64,000 nucleotides of DNA from Musa acuminata AAA Group (taxonomy: Eukaryota; Streptophyta; Magnoliopsida; Zingiberales; Musaceae): NCBI RefSeq assembly GCF_036884655.1, contig NC_088354.1, positions 17,865,001 through 17,929,000 on the forward strand, given 5' to 3'. The position numbers and the translations under genes were made by a program. The notes below the pieces were generated by a model. That model was not told the DNA's origin. It worked only from the letters and a program-made list of their open reading frames with translations, and made no database searches. Shown here one piece after another: positions 33,301-43,824 of this stretch (positions within the stretch are counted from its first letter, which is position 1; each line of letters begins with the position of its first letter).

Positions 33301-33647
33301 TTAATTTTTCATAGCTGGCAACATCAATTGGTTCCATCGCATGAATGTTTTAGCTGATTAATTTTATGGACTAGGAAACTGATTTTGCAATCCATGTCAA
33401 TTAACTGTAGGAAACCGCTTCTCTTACCACCATGAGTTAGAGTGATGATTAAGTATTACAAGACATTTCGTCCTCAAAATTTTAGTTCCTTGTAGGTTAG
33501 GTGCACAGTGATTTTGACCTACATTGTGTGACATTCAGATTGTCTTTGCAGGAGGAGAGCATGGAGACTAGCTCTCTCTCGATGATGGTTCAGGATGCAG
33601 TGAAACTGATATGGGACAATTTTTTAAGCTACAATCACTCTTCTTGA
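24311..33647 (+). CDS. Gene 1: conserved plant protein of unknown function, 405 aa, six exons
   Basis: Coding exons 24311-24789, 25199-25382, 25527-25607, 32600-32707, 32779-33048 and 33552-33647. All junctions are GT..AG, frames join without a break, and the total is 1218 nt including TGA. The protein starts MAYVPPHKRHSG, has a Ser/Pro/Arg-rich N-terminus to about residue 60, then a mixed alpha/beta body with no catalytic motif I can name. The MAYxPPHKRHS start is shared by a family of uncharacterised plant proteins (possibly DUF7903; from memory). No signal peptide or membrane segment is seen, so a soluble protein is likely. A short leader precedes the ATG. Intron 3 is 6,992 bp and holds an LTR retrotransposon; the other introns are 71-503 bp. 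If the splicing of exon 5 fails, translation stops at 33060. Confidence 0.85.
26224..27467 (-). repeat. SIRE-like 3' LTR
   Basis: Begins TGTTAGGATC and ends TTTAACA on the plus strand. A minus-strand TATA box (CTATAAATATCTC) lies near 26688-26702. It contains a cluster of GGCGGTACC-type palindromes at 26765-26945 and a TTCGG-rich part at 27130-27330. It matches the solo LTR 7132-8746 and the other LTR. Confidence 0.85.
27468..27482 (-). promoter_or_regulatory. Polypurine tract
   Basis: On the minus strand CAAAAAGGGGGAGAT runs straight into TGTTAAATC, the LTR start. This is the form typical of SIRE/Maximus elements. Confidence 0.8.
27483..29100 (-). repeat. Non-coding 3' internal region with 30-bp tandem repeats
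   Basis: Between about 27725 and 28110 a unit of about 30 bp (GATGTGCAAACTAGCAATTC then TTGCTTCTCTTTT) recurs some ten times with drift. The 94-residue minus frame at 28155-27871 is just its translation. From 28200 to 29000 the DNA is A/T-rich with repeated ATCAAGATCATGATT-like words. No pol coding sequence is visible. Confidence 0.8.
29140..30210 (-). pseudogene. SIRE-like gag fragment with a damaged zinc knuckle
   Basis: Minus strand: from about 30210 KVTTIQEAKDLNNFPLEELI, stop, then an open block 30129-29746 with an acidic Asp run, a Lys-rich region and a zinc knuckle CYECKKPGHFKNEYP. The last ligand of the CX2CX4HX4C motif is Tyr instead of Cys. A later block (29400-29140) has a second Cys/His region and WVPKGT, the end of this gag type. 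The 5' part of gag is missing: coding sequence joins LTR sequence at about 30210. Confidence 0.8.
30212..31603 (-). repeat. SIRE-like 5' LTR, 3' end deleted, with an insert
   Basis: Matches 26224-27467 from AATCACGTAGATTTGAAAA to the end TTCAACA. Its TGTTAGG end is missing, replaced by a short CACGTAGATTAGTGCTT-type duplication joined to gag. A stretch at about 30812-30990 has no counterpart in the other LTR. Confidence 0.8.
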
Positions 33648-34870
33648 TCTCCCGGAAAGCTCTTTTTAGTATTACCCCTTTTGTGACAACCATTTTTGTG
33701 TATCACAGGTAGCAGCACTTGGTTTGTTCCTGATCATCGGTTTGTCTTAATTCTTTAGTCCTTGTTATGGTAAAAGCAGAAGAGAGAACTTGTACATTAT
33801 AATACTCTTACAAATCATGTATATTGCACTGTGTGGTCTCTAGTAGCCTTTGGTCAAATTTGTTGTACTGTAACTCTAACTCGGTTTTTGGTTACATATT
33901 TCAATGGTCAGTGGAGTCGGTTTTCAAGATATTGCACATTCAGATTATTTGATGTTGGTAAAAAGGTGGCCTTGTTGATTTGACACCTAGTGAAATTGAG
34001 GCTGCCCCCAAATACGAAGGTGATGTTCCTGTTTTGTCTGAAGAAATATATGAATTTTCTGTGCTATATATGTTGGGGTTTATATTTGAGATAAACAATC
34101 CCGAACCATAATGTTCTTATATGATTATATTCCTTTCCATGGTTGATGTTATACTTTGAAATTGGTTATTCCTTTCACTTTTCTGTGTAAATAAAAGTCT
34201 TTTAGGTGTTATTATATGCAAAGAAATTATATTTTTATCTCAAAAGAGTGGTCTTACCATGCCTGACATCAGTTTTTGCTGGTTTTTCGAAGAAAGGACT
34301 CAATGCAAATTAGTTAATTCCTAGGGGAATACGCGGAAGAGTCACATGCCATCTAATTAGAGTGGCTCAAACGAAGATTAGTTTATTATTATTATTTAAA
34401 TAAAAATATATGTATTTTGTTAAAAATATAAAATATATGAATAAATTATATACTATAAAGAAAGAAATTGATATGATCCGTACAAACCATGTTAAGAGCT
34501 TGATAACGAATATAATAGTATTTTTCTTTCCTTTATTCTTATGACAAAGTCAAATATCTTTGATAAAAAATAAGAGTTCGAGTGTTCTTAAATTTCAAAT
34601 AATAAAATTAGTGAATCAAATCGATCGAAATTCCTGTTTCTCGATTCGATCGAATGGTTAATTCCTGTCCATCCCCATCTATAACTACACTTTATGATTT
34701 GAATGGACAAAAAAAAAAAAAAGATTTCATATGTCCCGTTCTTCAAACCCAACTCCCCATCTCAGCCCTCCATCACTTCAATCCTCGCATCCTGTCCATC
34801 CATTAATGCATTATTGGTCTGCCACTACCACGTCGTTGATTCGTCAGCGAGCGGTGGTGCTCGTTAATCA
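33648..34870. other. Gene 1 3' UTR and intergenic spacer
   Basis: No coding sequence. T-rich sequence after the gene 1 stop is consistent with a 3' UTR, with candidate poly(A) signals such as AATAAAAG near 34190. The rest is AT-rich spacer. Confidence 0.5.
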
Positions 34871-35225
34871 GTGGCGCGTTGAGATGTGATGACGGGAGAG
34901 ATGGAGGGCTCAAAGGGCGAATTGCACGGATAATTGCATCCGTGCCGCTTGAAGAGGATCAACATCAAAAAGACGCACAGAGGAAAGCGAAGAAAGACAC
35001 TCAACGCGCTGAATTGCTGCTCGCCGTCTACCAGTCATCATCCTCAAATCTTCGACATATGTTGGTAGGATGGAGGATCCTTCAACTCTGGTTTGCGGCA
35101 TTTCGTTTCTTCTGCGACTTCCATGCTTCCTCCATTTCGCAGCCGGCAGTTCTCGTTCTTTCAGCGAGAGGATTCGCGCGATTCCTGGTCCCATGTTGTC
35201 TTCATCAATTATTGGATGAACTTCG
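34871..35225 (+). other. Likely untranslated first exon of gene 2
   Basis: A GC-balanced island after AT-rich spacer, containing a 140-residue frame with no family resemblance. It lies upstream of the first DUF707 coding exon, in the position expected for a leader exon. The 5' end and the splice donor are not determined. Confidence 0.3.
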
Positions 35226-35951
35226 TAACTTCTTCTTCCTTCTTTTGATTTTATTTCTTTATTTGATGAAATTTGTTGCCTTCATGGTTATCCATGTTTG
35301 ATGGCCGTAGGATTTTGGTTCGACATTTACTTGTGGTCGAACTGTCAAAATTTTCTTTTTGGTCTTTGTTATATGATTTGATAAAATTAGTTCTTTTTAT
35401 TTATGTTAGTGTCTAGTTTACTTGCTTGTGTGGGAGCATAAAATCATTCGTAGAAGTCGTAATCTTCGTCTTTTTCTAGTTGCATTTGCTTATTGTATGA
35501 CATTACTTGCTAGATTCCTCGTGAATCATGTATGGTTACATTACAACTTTACGAGCTTGTGGATTTTATTAAATGGTAGTATCGGAGAATTCAATTTTTA
35601 GGTTCAAAAAATTAAGATATATTTCTGTCGGATGCCAAATGTGTATCATTCGATTGAACTCTTGGGCTGGAACCTATCTGGATCATTATTGAATTGGGTG
35701 GTTATCTTTCAGACCTTGAAATTTTGACCATCGAAAATGTCTTTCATGATTGGATCCTGAAACTCAAGTAACTGAGAGAACGAAACAGATGTGATGTCTT
35801 TGAGGTGATATTGTTAACTGGTTATGTTATGAACAAATAAGTATCCTCTGTATACTCTGAGGATACAACATCTGAAATGTGTAGCCTATGGATATTATCT
35901 AGAGAAATATATTCTATAATTGTTTATTGTTTGGTTAATTTGTGTTGGAAG

Positions 35952-36147
35952 CAAGGTTTTGAATACCGTACTGTACCGGTGTGCTGATCAGTTGTTGGTA
36001 CGGTACATATCAAGCTGTACCGAGTTGTACTGAACGTACTGACACATGGTACACTAAGGTGTACTAATGTACCACCCATACTAGTCCTCTATCGGATCGG
36101 TACATACCACCTATACCGAGTGGTATGATATGGTATTGTAAATCATG
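35952..36147 (+). mobile_element. MITE (CAAGG family), 196 bp
   Basis: Flanked by a perfect 8-bp duplication GTTGGAAG (35944-35951 and 36148-36155). Starts CAAGGTTTTGAATACCG; its far end reads as CATGATTTACAATACC on the other strand. The interior is full of GTACCG/CGGTAC words. An 8-bp duplication with short inverted ends points to the hAT superfamily. Confidence 0.85.
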
Positions 36148-36954
36148 GTTGGAAGTAATATTTGGAGATGTCAATTAGCAAAAGGTATCAAATTATACGC
36201 ACTTTGCTTCATAACAAACTAATGAAAATCTTTAACTGTTGCATGCATATTTTAGTGTAGTCTTGACTAGCCTAATGTCGGGCTTTATGATTGGGTGTTC
36301 TGTAATTAGGACTTGACAACCTTTTGTCCTTTAAACATTTCTTTCCACTCGAATGATTGGTTTACCCAATTTAAATAATCTATGAACTTGTTGACAGCCA
36401 CTTTAATGGTTTAACTCTAAGTGTATATAGGGTACCATCCTCTTAATGCTCCCATAGAAACTTATAATCTTTGTCATTGCTACAACTTGTTTGAAAGTCA
36501 TCCCTTGTCCTTGCTTCTCCTGAGAAAACTTGAGGGTGATTTTTTAGGCAACCTGAGGATGATTTTCTCAAGTGTCGAATACTGAATCTGTTAGATGTTA
36601 TATTTTGTTTGTCTATTTCTTCGAGCCAGCATTGCATAGTTCCCTGAAATTCCAAATTCACATACATTTAACAGGTATATAGTAGGTCTGACACCACAAA
36701 ACACAGAGTTTTAGTATTTTCATGCTATGTTGAAGGTTATACTGTTTTACATATTCATCCCTTTAATATTGGCCTATTGCATGTTTGCATAACTGCAAAT
36801 TATCCTGAAATCACTGCATGAAATCTCTTACTGTTGCATCTGTCTCATGCCAATATCCTGATGGTGCAGCTTATTAGGTTATGATAGTCCACTGAATCAA
36901 GGAATTTATTGGTCTACAGAGGTTGTTTTTCTTATTTCTTCTGTTTTGAGCAGG

Positions 36955-37269
36955 TACATATATACATACATACATATATATATACATACATACATACATA
37001 TATATATACATACATACATACATATATATATGTATATATATATATATATATGTATTTATATATACATGTATGTATATATATATACATATGTATACATATA
37101 TATATGTATGTATACATACATATATATATGTCTACATATGTATATATATATATACATATACATATGTATATATATATACACATATATATATATACACACA
37201 TATATATATATACACACATATATATATATACACACACATATATATATATACACACACATATATATATAT

Positions 37270-37324
<55 letters not shown>

Positions 37325-37331
37325 TATATAC

Positions 37332-37407
<76 letters not shown>

Positions 37408-37409
37408 AA
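36955..37409. repeat. Long compound (TA)n/(CATA)n/(CA)n microsatellite
   Basis: About 455 bp made almost only of alternating pyrimidine-purine TA, CA and TG steps, with CATA units first and (CA)n near 37340-37370. All open frames here are Tyr-Ile or Cys-Val repeats and are not genes. It lies in the intron just before the first coding exon of gene 2. Confidence 0.95.
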
Positions 37410-37493
37410 TGTTCTTCAGAAATTTTAATTTTAATTTCTATTTCTGATTGGCTAAATCATTACAATAGTTTGTGTCAGTTAAGTAGCAGCAGC

Positions 37494-40400
37494 ATGATGG
37501 GAAACAACTATCGCAGGTTCGTTTCTTCCTTACTGTTATCATCCACAATGTTAGATTTTTGGCTGCTAAGTTACACTTCTGTGTTTCTTTCCCTTTTCAA
37601 TCCACTAAGTCTTATCATGAGAACTTTCTGATTTTATTGTTTAGTGGATCAATGCAAAAGTCAAGTGAAGGAATCAGGCTAACTGTAACTACTATCCTGG
37701 GAGTCATCTTTGGATTCTTTGTTGGTTGTTCATTTCCAAATTTTTCTAGCATCAGGGTCTGTTTCTCTTAGATATTGTGCTGTTTTCACTTATTTAGTTA
37801 CATATATGTGTATATGCATGTTTCTAACATGAACATTAATAATTTTTGAATTAACAGCTTAGCCTCGTCCCCAGTTTTTCATCTACAGTTGAAATGGACT
37901 TCACTGGGGATACAAGATCGTATGATACAATTATTAATCCTCATATGACTAGAAAGTCATCTACTGAGAAACATCGATCAGGTGATCCTTTGAAGGTACG
38001 TAGCCTTTATCATTTTAAATGACTTAATGTGACTTTCCACTAAAGCAATTACGTTCTGACTTCTATCCTAATGTCTGTTTTTGGACATTGCTTGTGAAAT
38101 CTATGTCTATTTTTGCTTTTCAAGATAGAAAACTTATCTTGTCAATTCAAATCTTGTTCAATTTTTTTTTTTCATTAGTTAATATTTGAAATATTTTGAT
38201 TCATTATAAGGACATTCAAGAGAACATTTTATCTTTTCACTTATGTTTTTCATGTAGCCTGGCATATGAAGCCTATGATTCACCTTTCTTTATGCTGCTC
38301 AACTTGTTTGGTCTTCTTTTTTCTTTTTAGCCGAGAATTGTTATTTTAAATAGGCGCTGCCTGGTCAAGCTTCGAGGCACTCAGGCCTTGCCTTGGCTCA
38401 CCCGAGCGCCTAGGTGCCTATTTAAACCACTGGCTGAAATACCATCAGCATGTGTTGTCATGGCAAGCATAGACTATGCTGATGTTGTGCTATCACAACT
38501 GGCATGTTCCAGCACTTAACTGGTATTTTTCTAACAGATTCTTGGAACTGACTCAATGGCTCAGTCCCTTTCTCATCATCTACTTTTGGGTTCCACATAT
38601 AATTATGTTTTGCCATTGATTGAACTCTATCCATTGCACATATTAATCATTAGAAAAGAAGGCTTACTTTTTAAGTTGGTTGTCATATCTTTTGGCTAAG
38701 CTCGACCCTGACACACACTGCAGAGTTACTGGATACAATAAAAGTAATCTTTAAATTTTTGTTACCCTATTGACAATAATTCTTGCCGAAAGTTCATTCG
38801 AAATGCTTTTTTTTAAACTTGTTTCATGTTATTTTTTTTCAGATATATGTGGAATCAAACCCTCATGGTGCAGAGTTCTTACCACCTGGCATTGTTGTGG
38901 CTGAGACGGACTTTTATCTGCACAGGTTGTGGGGCAATCCTGAGGAGGTTTGTTAATCTGAAGTTATTTTGACTTCTTAATTACTTGTGTAAGGACTGGC
39001 TGCCTACATGTGAATTTAATGAAACCATTAGAATATAATGTCCAGGCAACACACAATTTATGTGATTTAGTGGTACATTTTGCCTGATAGCACCCATCTG
39101 CTTTTTGCTATAGGATTTAATGTGTGTTTTGTAGTCTATAAAAGTGTTCTTTGAGTTCTTTAAAACATTTTACAATGTTTTATCCTAATGTATAATTAGA
39201 TACATGATGATTCTTTCTTAACTGTAGTGATATTCTAATGGAGTCTTCCTTTTTGTGCTGAAGTGGATACTTTGTAGTTAGCAATTCATTTTAACAGTTT
39301 CAAATAGATGACCAATGGAGTCTTCCTTATTGGGGTTTCATTGGCTGCTGCCCAGAAAAAGTTGAATCAGATGCCTATAAAAACCAATTCTAGTTTATTC
39401 ATTGAAATTTTCCAACATATGCCAAATTCTTAGACTATCGGGGCAGTGGTTGATTAGAAGTAATATAGATATGGGCAGTGTTTTCCTTCTTTTTTGTGTT
39501 ATAAAAACATATATGAAATATCGTCTTTCCTTAATTCTTCATTTCTGTTTGTTCTCTTTTTCTCCCAGTGATTAATTCTCTTCACTCCTTTTGTTGCTTA
39601 AATTAATCCGAATAAAGAGCTTGGATCCATGCATAAGTACCTTCTTTTTTCTATATCCATAGAGAAGAATCTTCTTTTCCTTCTTAGATCCATATCAAAG
39701 GATATTTTGTACTTTCAGCATTCATCATCTTTAACAGTTATATCCAACAAATTGTTTGATAAAAGGATGAAAAATAATTGTATAGAGAGGACCATGGTGT
39801 GAAGGAATTGAAGAGAAGCAGGACGAAAATACAATTAGAGGTAAAACGAAAAATATTACATAACAAACTGGCCGAAAAAATATCAATTTTTACTATTAAA
39901 TTTTTTATACATTATTGTCTTCTAAAAGGAGAAAATCAGGTTTATTTATACATCAGTTTTTAATGATTGTTCACATCATATACAAAAAAAAAAAAAAATC
40001 TTACGGCTCTTATTGAGTTACCATTCACTTCACTATACCAATTATTGTTCACTTCAGCGATTTTAAAAGGCGCTCGGGCGCTCGCCTCGCCTCGCCCGAG
40101 CGCCTCGCTAATCTCCCAGGCGGCGTGCTTCAAATAGGCATTGCCTGGGCGCTCGCCCGAGCCCAGGCGCTGGGCGCTTCGGGTGAGCGCCCGGGTTAAC
40201 CAAGGCGACCGGACCAGGATTTTAGGTCTGGTTCGGTCTATGATGGTTAGTTGGTTCAATCGAACCAACTAAAACTGATATAAGTGACAACCGAACCCTA
40301 ACCCTCGCCGCTGCCGATCTCGATCCCGATCCTGATCCCGCTGCTCGCCGCTCGTTGCTCGCCACTGTCGCTGCTCGCAAACGCCGCCGCTGTCGTCGCT

Positions 40401-43400
40401 CGCGCCTCCCGCTGCTCGCTGCTCCTGCTCCCGCTCCTGCTTCTGCTCCCGCTGCCGTTGCTCGCCGCTGTCGCTGCTCGCAAACGCAGCCGCTGTCGCC
40501 GCTCGTCGCTCCCGCTCCCGCTCCCGCTCTCGCTACTCGCCGTTGTCACCGCTCGCCGCTGCCACTATCGCCGCTCGCCGCTGCCGCTTCCTCTTTTCTT
40601 AGTTAGCAGGCTCAGCACCCCTTTACACTTCTTTTTAATAGTATACGTATACTGTATACTGTTAATATTATTAAGTTTATTTGAAATGATTAATTTTCAA
40701 TACTGCTAATAGATTACTAATATATTATTTTAATTTTAATATTGTTAATTTTTATTTATTTGAAACTTTTTGTTAATGTGACATTGTGATTTTGTATCTT
40801 AGATTTTCTTAATTTAATAGCATATTTTTATTTAAAATTTTAAATAATTATATTTATTAATTATATTATATATTTTTAAATTTTAGCACCTCGCTTCGCT
40901 CGGGCGAGCACCTAGCGCCTCAAGCGTTTTTGGACCTTAGCATCTTTTGGCGCCTAGCGCTTTTTAAATCACTAGTTCACTTCACTATACCAAAGGATAA
41001 ATTTTGATTTTTCATCTCTAAGATTTTAGGTACAATGAACAGGGACATACCTATGGACCAACTAAAATAGGAACTTAATTTGTGGCAGCATTTAGTTCCA
41101 ATATGATTCTGCCAATCTGTATCTTATTATCTAGGATCTGATTTTGATTTTGGTTGATTTTTTGGCATTATAGTCAAAATTAATTGAAATAAGCTAGAAT
41201 CAATTCATTTCAATTAGGGTTGGACAATTTTGTCAATTTTTACTGATTTGACAAACACATAAGAAGAAAAAGAAGAGAAGGGTAGGAAAAGAAAGGGGAA
41301 GCCAAAAACAATGGAACGATGCAAAAGAAAACTATAATTATGATCGTGAAAAATGGAAAGATGATACTTCTATCACATATGGTATTCATTGCAACCACTA
41401 CATTTAACATTTGCCACCACAGAGAGAAAACTATATTGAGAGAGGAAAAGAAGAAGGAAATAGAGATGCCACCACTGAGGAAGTAGATGTTATAGTATTA
41501 TATCAATCCCAAAAATCCACGAGATTTTTTTAACAAATTTATTTATTTATTTTTGCATAGGGTAAGAGGTGAAGGTGGGAATCAAAGCCTAGGACTCCGT
41601 GCTAAACTTTCAAGGTCTTTACCAACTATCCTAGCTGATACCTTTGCAAAAACGTATTATATTTTTTAACAAATTTATTTTGTCTCATCTAACACTTAAA
41701 CTTCATGCTTATTAGAAGGTATTACAACTCAGGCAGGTTCATTGGTGTCTTTAAGTTGCATGTGGATACATTGTAAGATTTTCCATGACATATATACAAT
41801 ATTTTTGTATGATATGGTTAGTACTAAATTTGTTATAAAGATGATTTTGGATCTCTTATAATTTGTGTTTTCTCATAGATAGATATATTCTGGAGATTAA
41901 ATAATCTTCTAGAATATGATATTATTTTTTTTCCCAAAATTATTCTAAATTTGCAAATTTTTGTGATTTTATGTATTATATACATTTTTAAAATTATTTT
42001 CTCAGTTAATCCGAGTCCCACCAATCTGGATTGATCAATCGTTTTGATCATGTTCATATACTCTAATTGATTTTAATTATGTTGTTAATCTTTCTAATAA
42101 TGAATAGGATTGAGAGATATATATTGATAAAGGCAAAATCATACTTTTACCCACACATGGACACCAATGTGAATGCAGTGTAACCCAAAACGACAAAATT
42201 CGTTATGCTAGATTGGCCACACCAGAAATCGGCCATGCCTGTGGCCTTTGTGCCAGATCGACCAGGTTAGTAGTCATGATACCAGATCAGCCACATCATT
42301 GGTCAATTTAGCCAGATTGATCGTGTCAGCAGTCGTTGCACCGGATTCTCCATATCGGCAATCGCTCTAACCGCAGGAGATTAGAGGGTCTCTCTGACCA
42401 CTCCAACTTTGGAACTCGCACTCACTTAGGTGTCAGATGGACCATGTCGAGAAATCCGATATCAGTCTTCTTGGGTAGGTACTTCAGGAGTTCCTCCTCA
42501 ACACTTCAGCTCCACACCTGCAGTCTTCTTCTGGTTCAGTCCATGACACCTCATTCAGGTTGATATGCTTCTGCATCAGCCCCGAACCTAGATGAGTTAG
42601 TTTCTAGCACTTCATGGAATGATTGATTTTGGAGACAACAAAATTGAAGAAATGTGCCTCTTAAACTGATTGCTAAATATATATATTAGATTGTCCAGAG
42701 CTATCAAACACAGTCTTAACAATATCGTCATAGTTTGCAATACGGTCAATTCTTAAGGGATATGCCCAAACTGCATCTATATCAACCAAGGCCAATACAA
42801 ATCTGAGTTTGCTTCAATTGCCAGAAATTTGTCAAAAACAGCTAGAACCAGACTGGAGTTGGTTTAATTTGGCTAATTCTAGCCAATTTGATAACTAGCC
42901 TCAAAACAAGAAAAAGAAAGGGAATGTGTGGAAGGAGTAGGGAAGAGAAGAGGAAAATCAAAATGGAGGTTCTTTTATTATATCTGTTCTTAGCTGCAAG
43001 CACGAGATATGCAGTCTGCTACTGTTTTGTAATGCCTGAAATCTACCATTATGAAAGATGGAGAACAAATAATATCAAGGCAAGGAGAAGAAAGAGAGTA
43101 GCTCTTAAGAGTGTTATTATGGAGAATGGGGATATCATAAAATACACAATTAATCTCAAATTTTATGGGTGCTTTCTTCAAATAAAGTTTTTTTTTTCTT
43201 AGTAAAACTTTAGAGACTTGGTAATTAGAGAAGTAATGAGGCTACAATAGCATCCATTAGTATCATTTAAGCTATAAGTATATTGAGTTTTCTATATACA
43301 TACATAATAGTTGTTTACTACAATAATTCCTTTGAATGATATGATTAATGTCTATTTTCTAAAAAAAAAATAATAGTTATAGAATCATTTGTCTCGTGAA

Positions 43401-43792
43401 AATTCTACTCTCAAAGAGGCAAGACAAGGAAGGGCAATCAGCTCAGACACACCAAGGTCATCCAGTTTTTAGGCACGGTAATGTTAGAAAAAAGGATCAG
43501 ATTGGGTCAACTTTGCCATGTGAGTTGATGTTCATTTTTGAAACAAACATCTACCACTGTCTTTGATTTACAACTAGAAGAATATTTTTGTTCTAACACT
43601 AATTTGATGCTAGATGACAACAAGGATTGAAATATCGTATTGTACCGGAGTTTCGACCTTCTTTCGGTATGATACAGTACTGTATACTGAGTGGTATACA
43701 GTTCGGTATATATATATGTATATATGTATATATATATGTATATATATGTATATATACATATATATACATATATATATGTATATATACATATA

Positions 43793-43824
<32 letters not shown>

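Larger units (their letters stand above)
35226..37493 (+). other. Presumed leader intron of gene 2
   Basis: No coding sequence recognised. It contains a MITE (35952-36147) and a long microsatellite (36955-37409). The acceptor is the TTTGTGTCAG shortly before the gene 2 ATG. Confidence 0.4.

Noticed and set aside
34879..35301. 140-residue plus-strand frame
   Set aside because: No recognisable domain, and it sits where the gene 2 leader exon is expected. Treated as untranslated.
36909..37447. Open frames of 79-166 residues on both strands
   Set aside because: Pure translations of the (TA)n/(CA)n microsatellite (Tyr-Ile, Cys-Val repeats).
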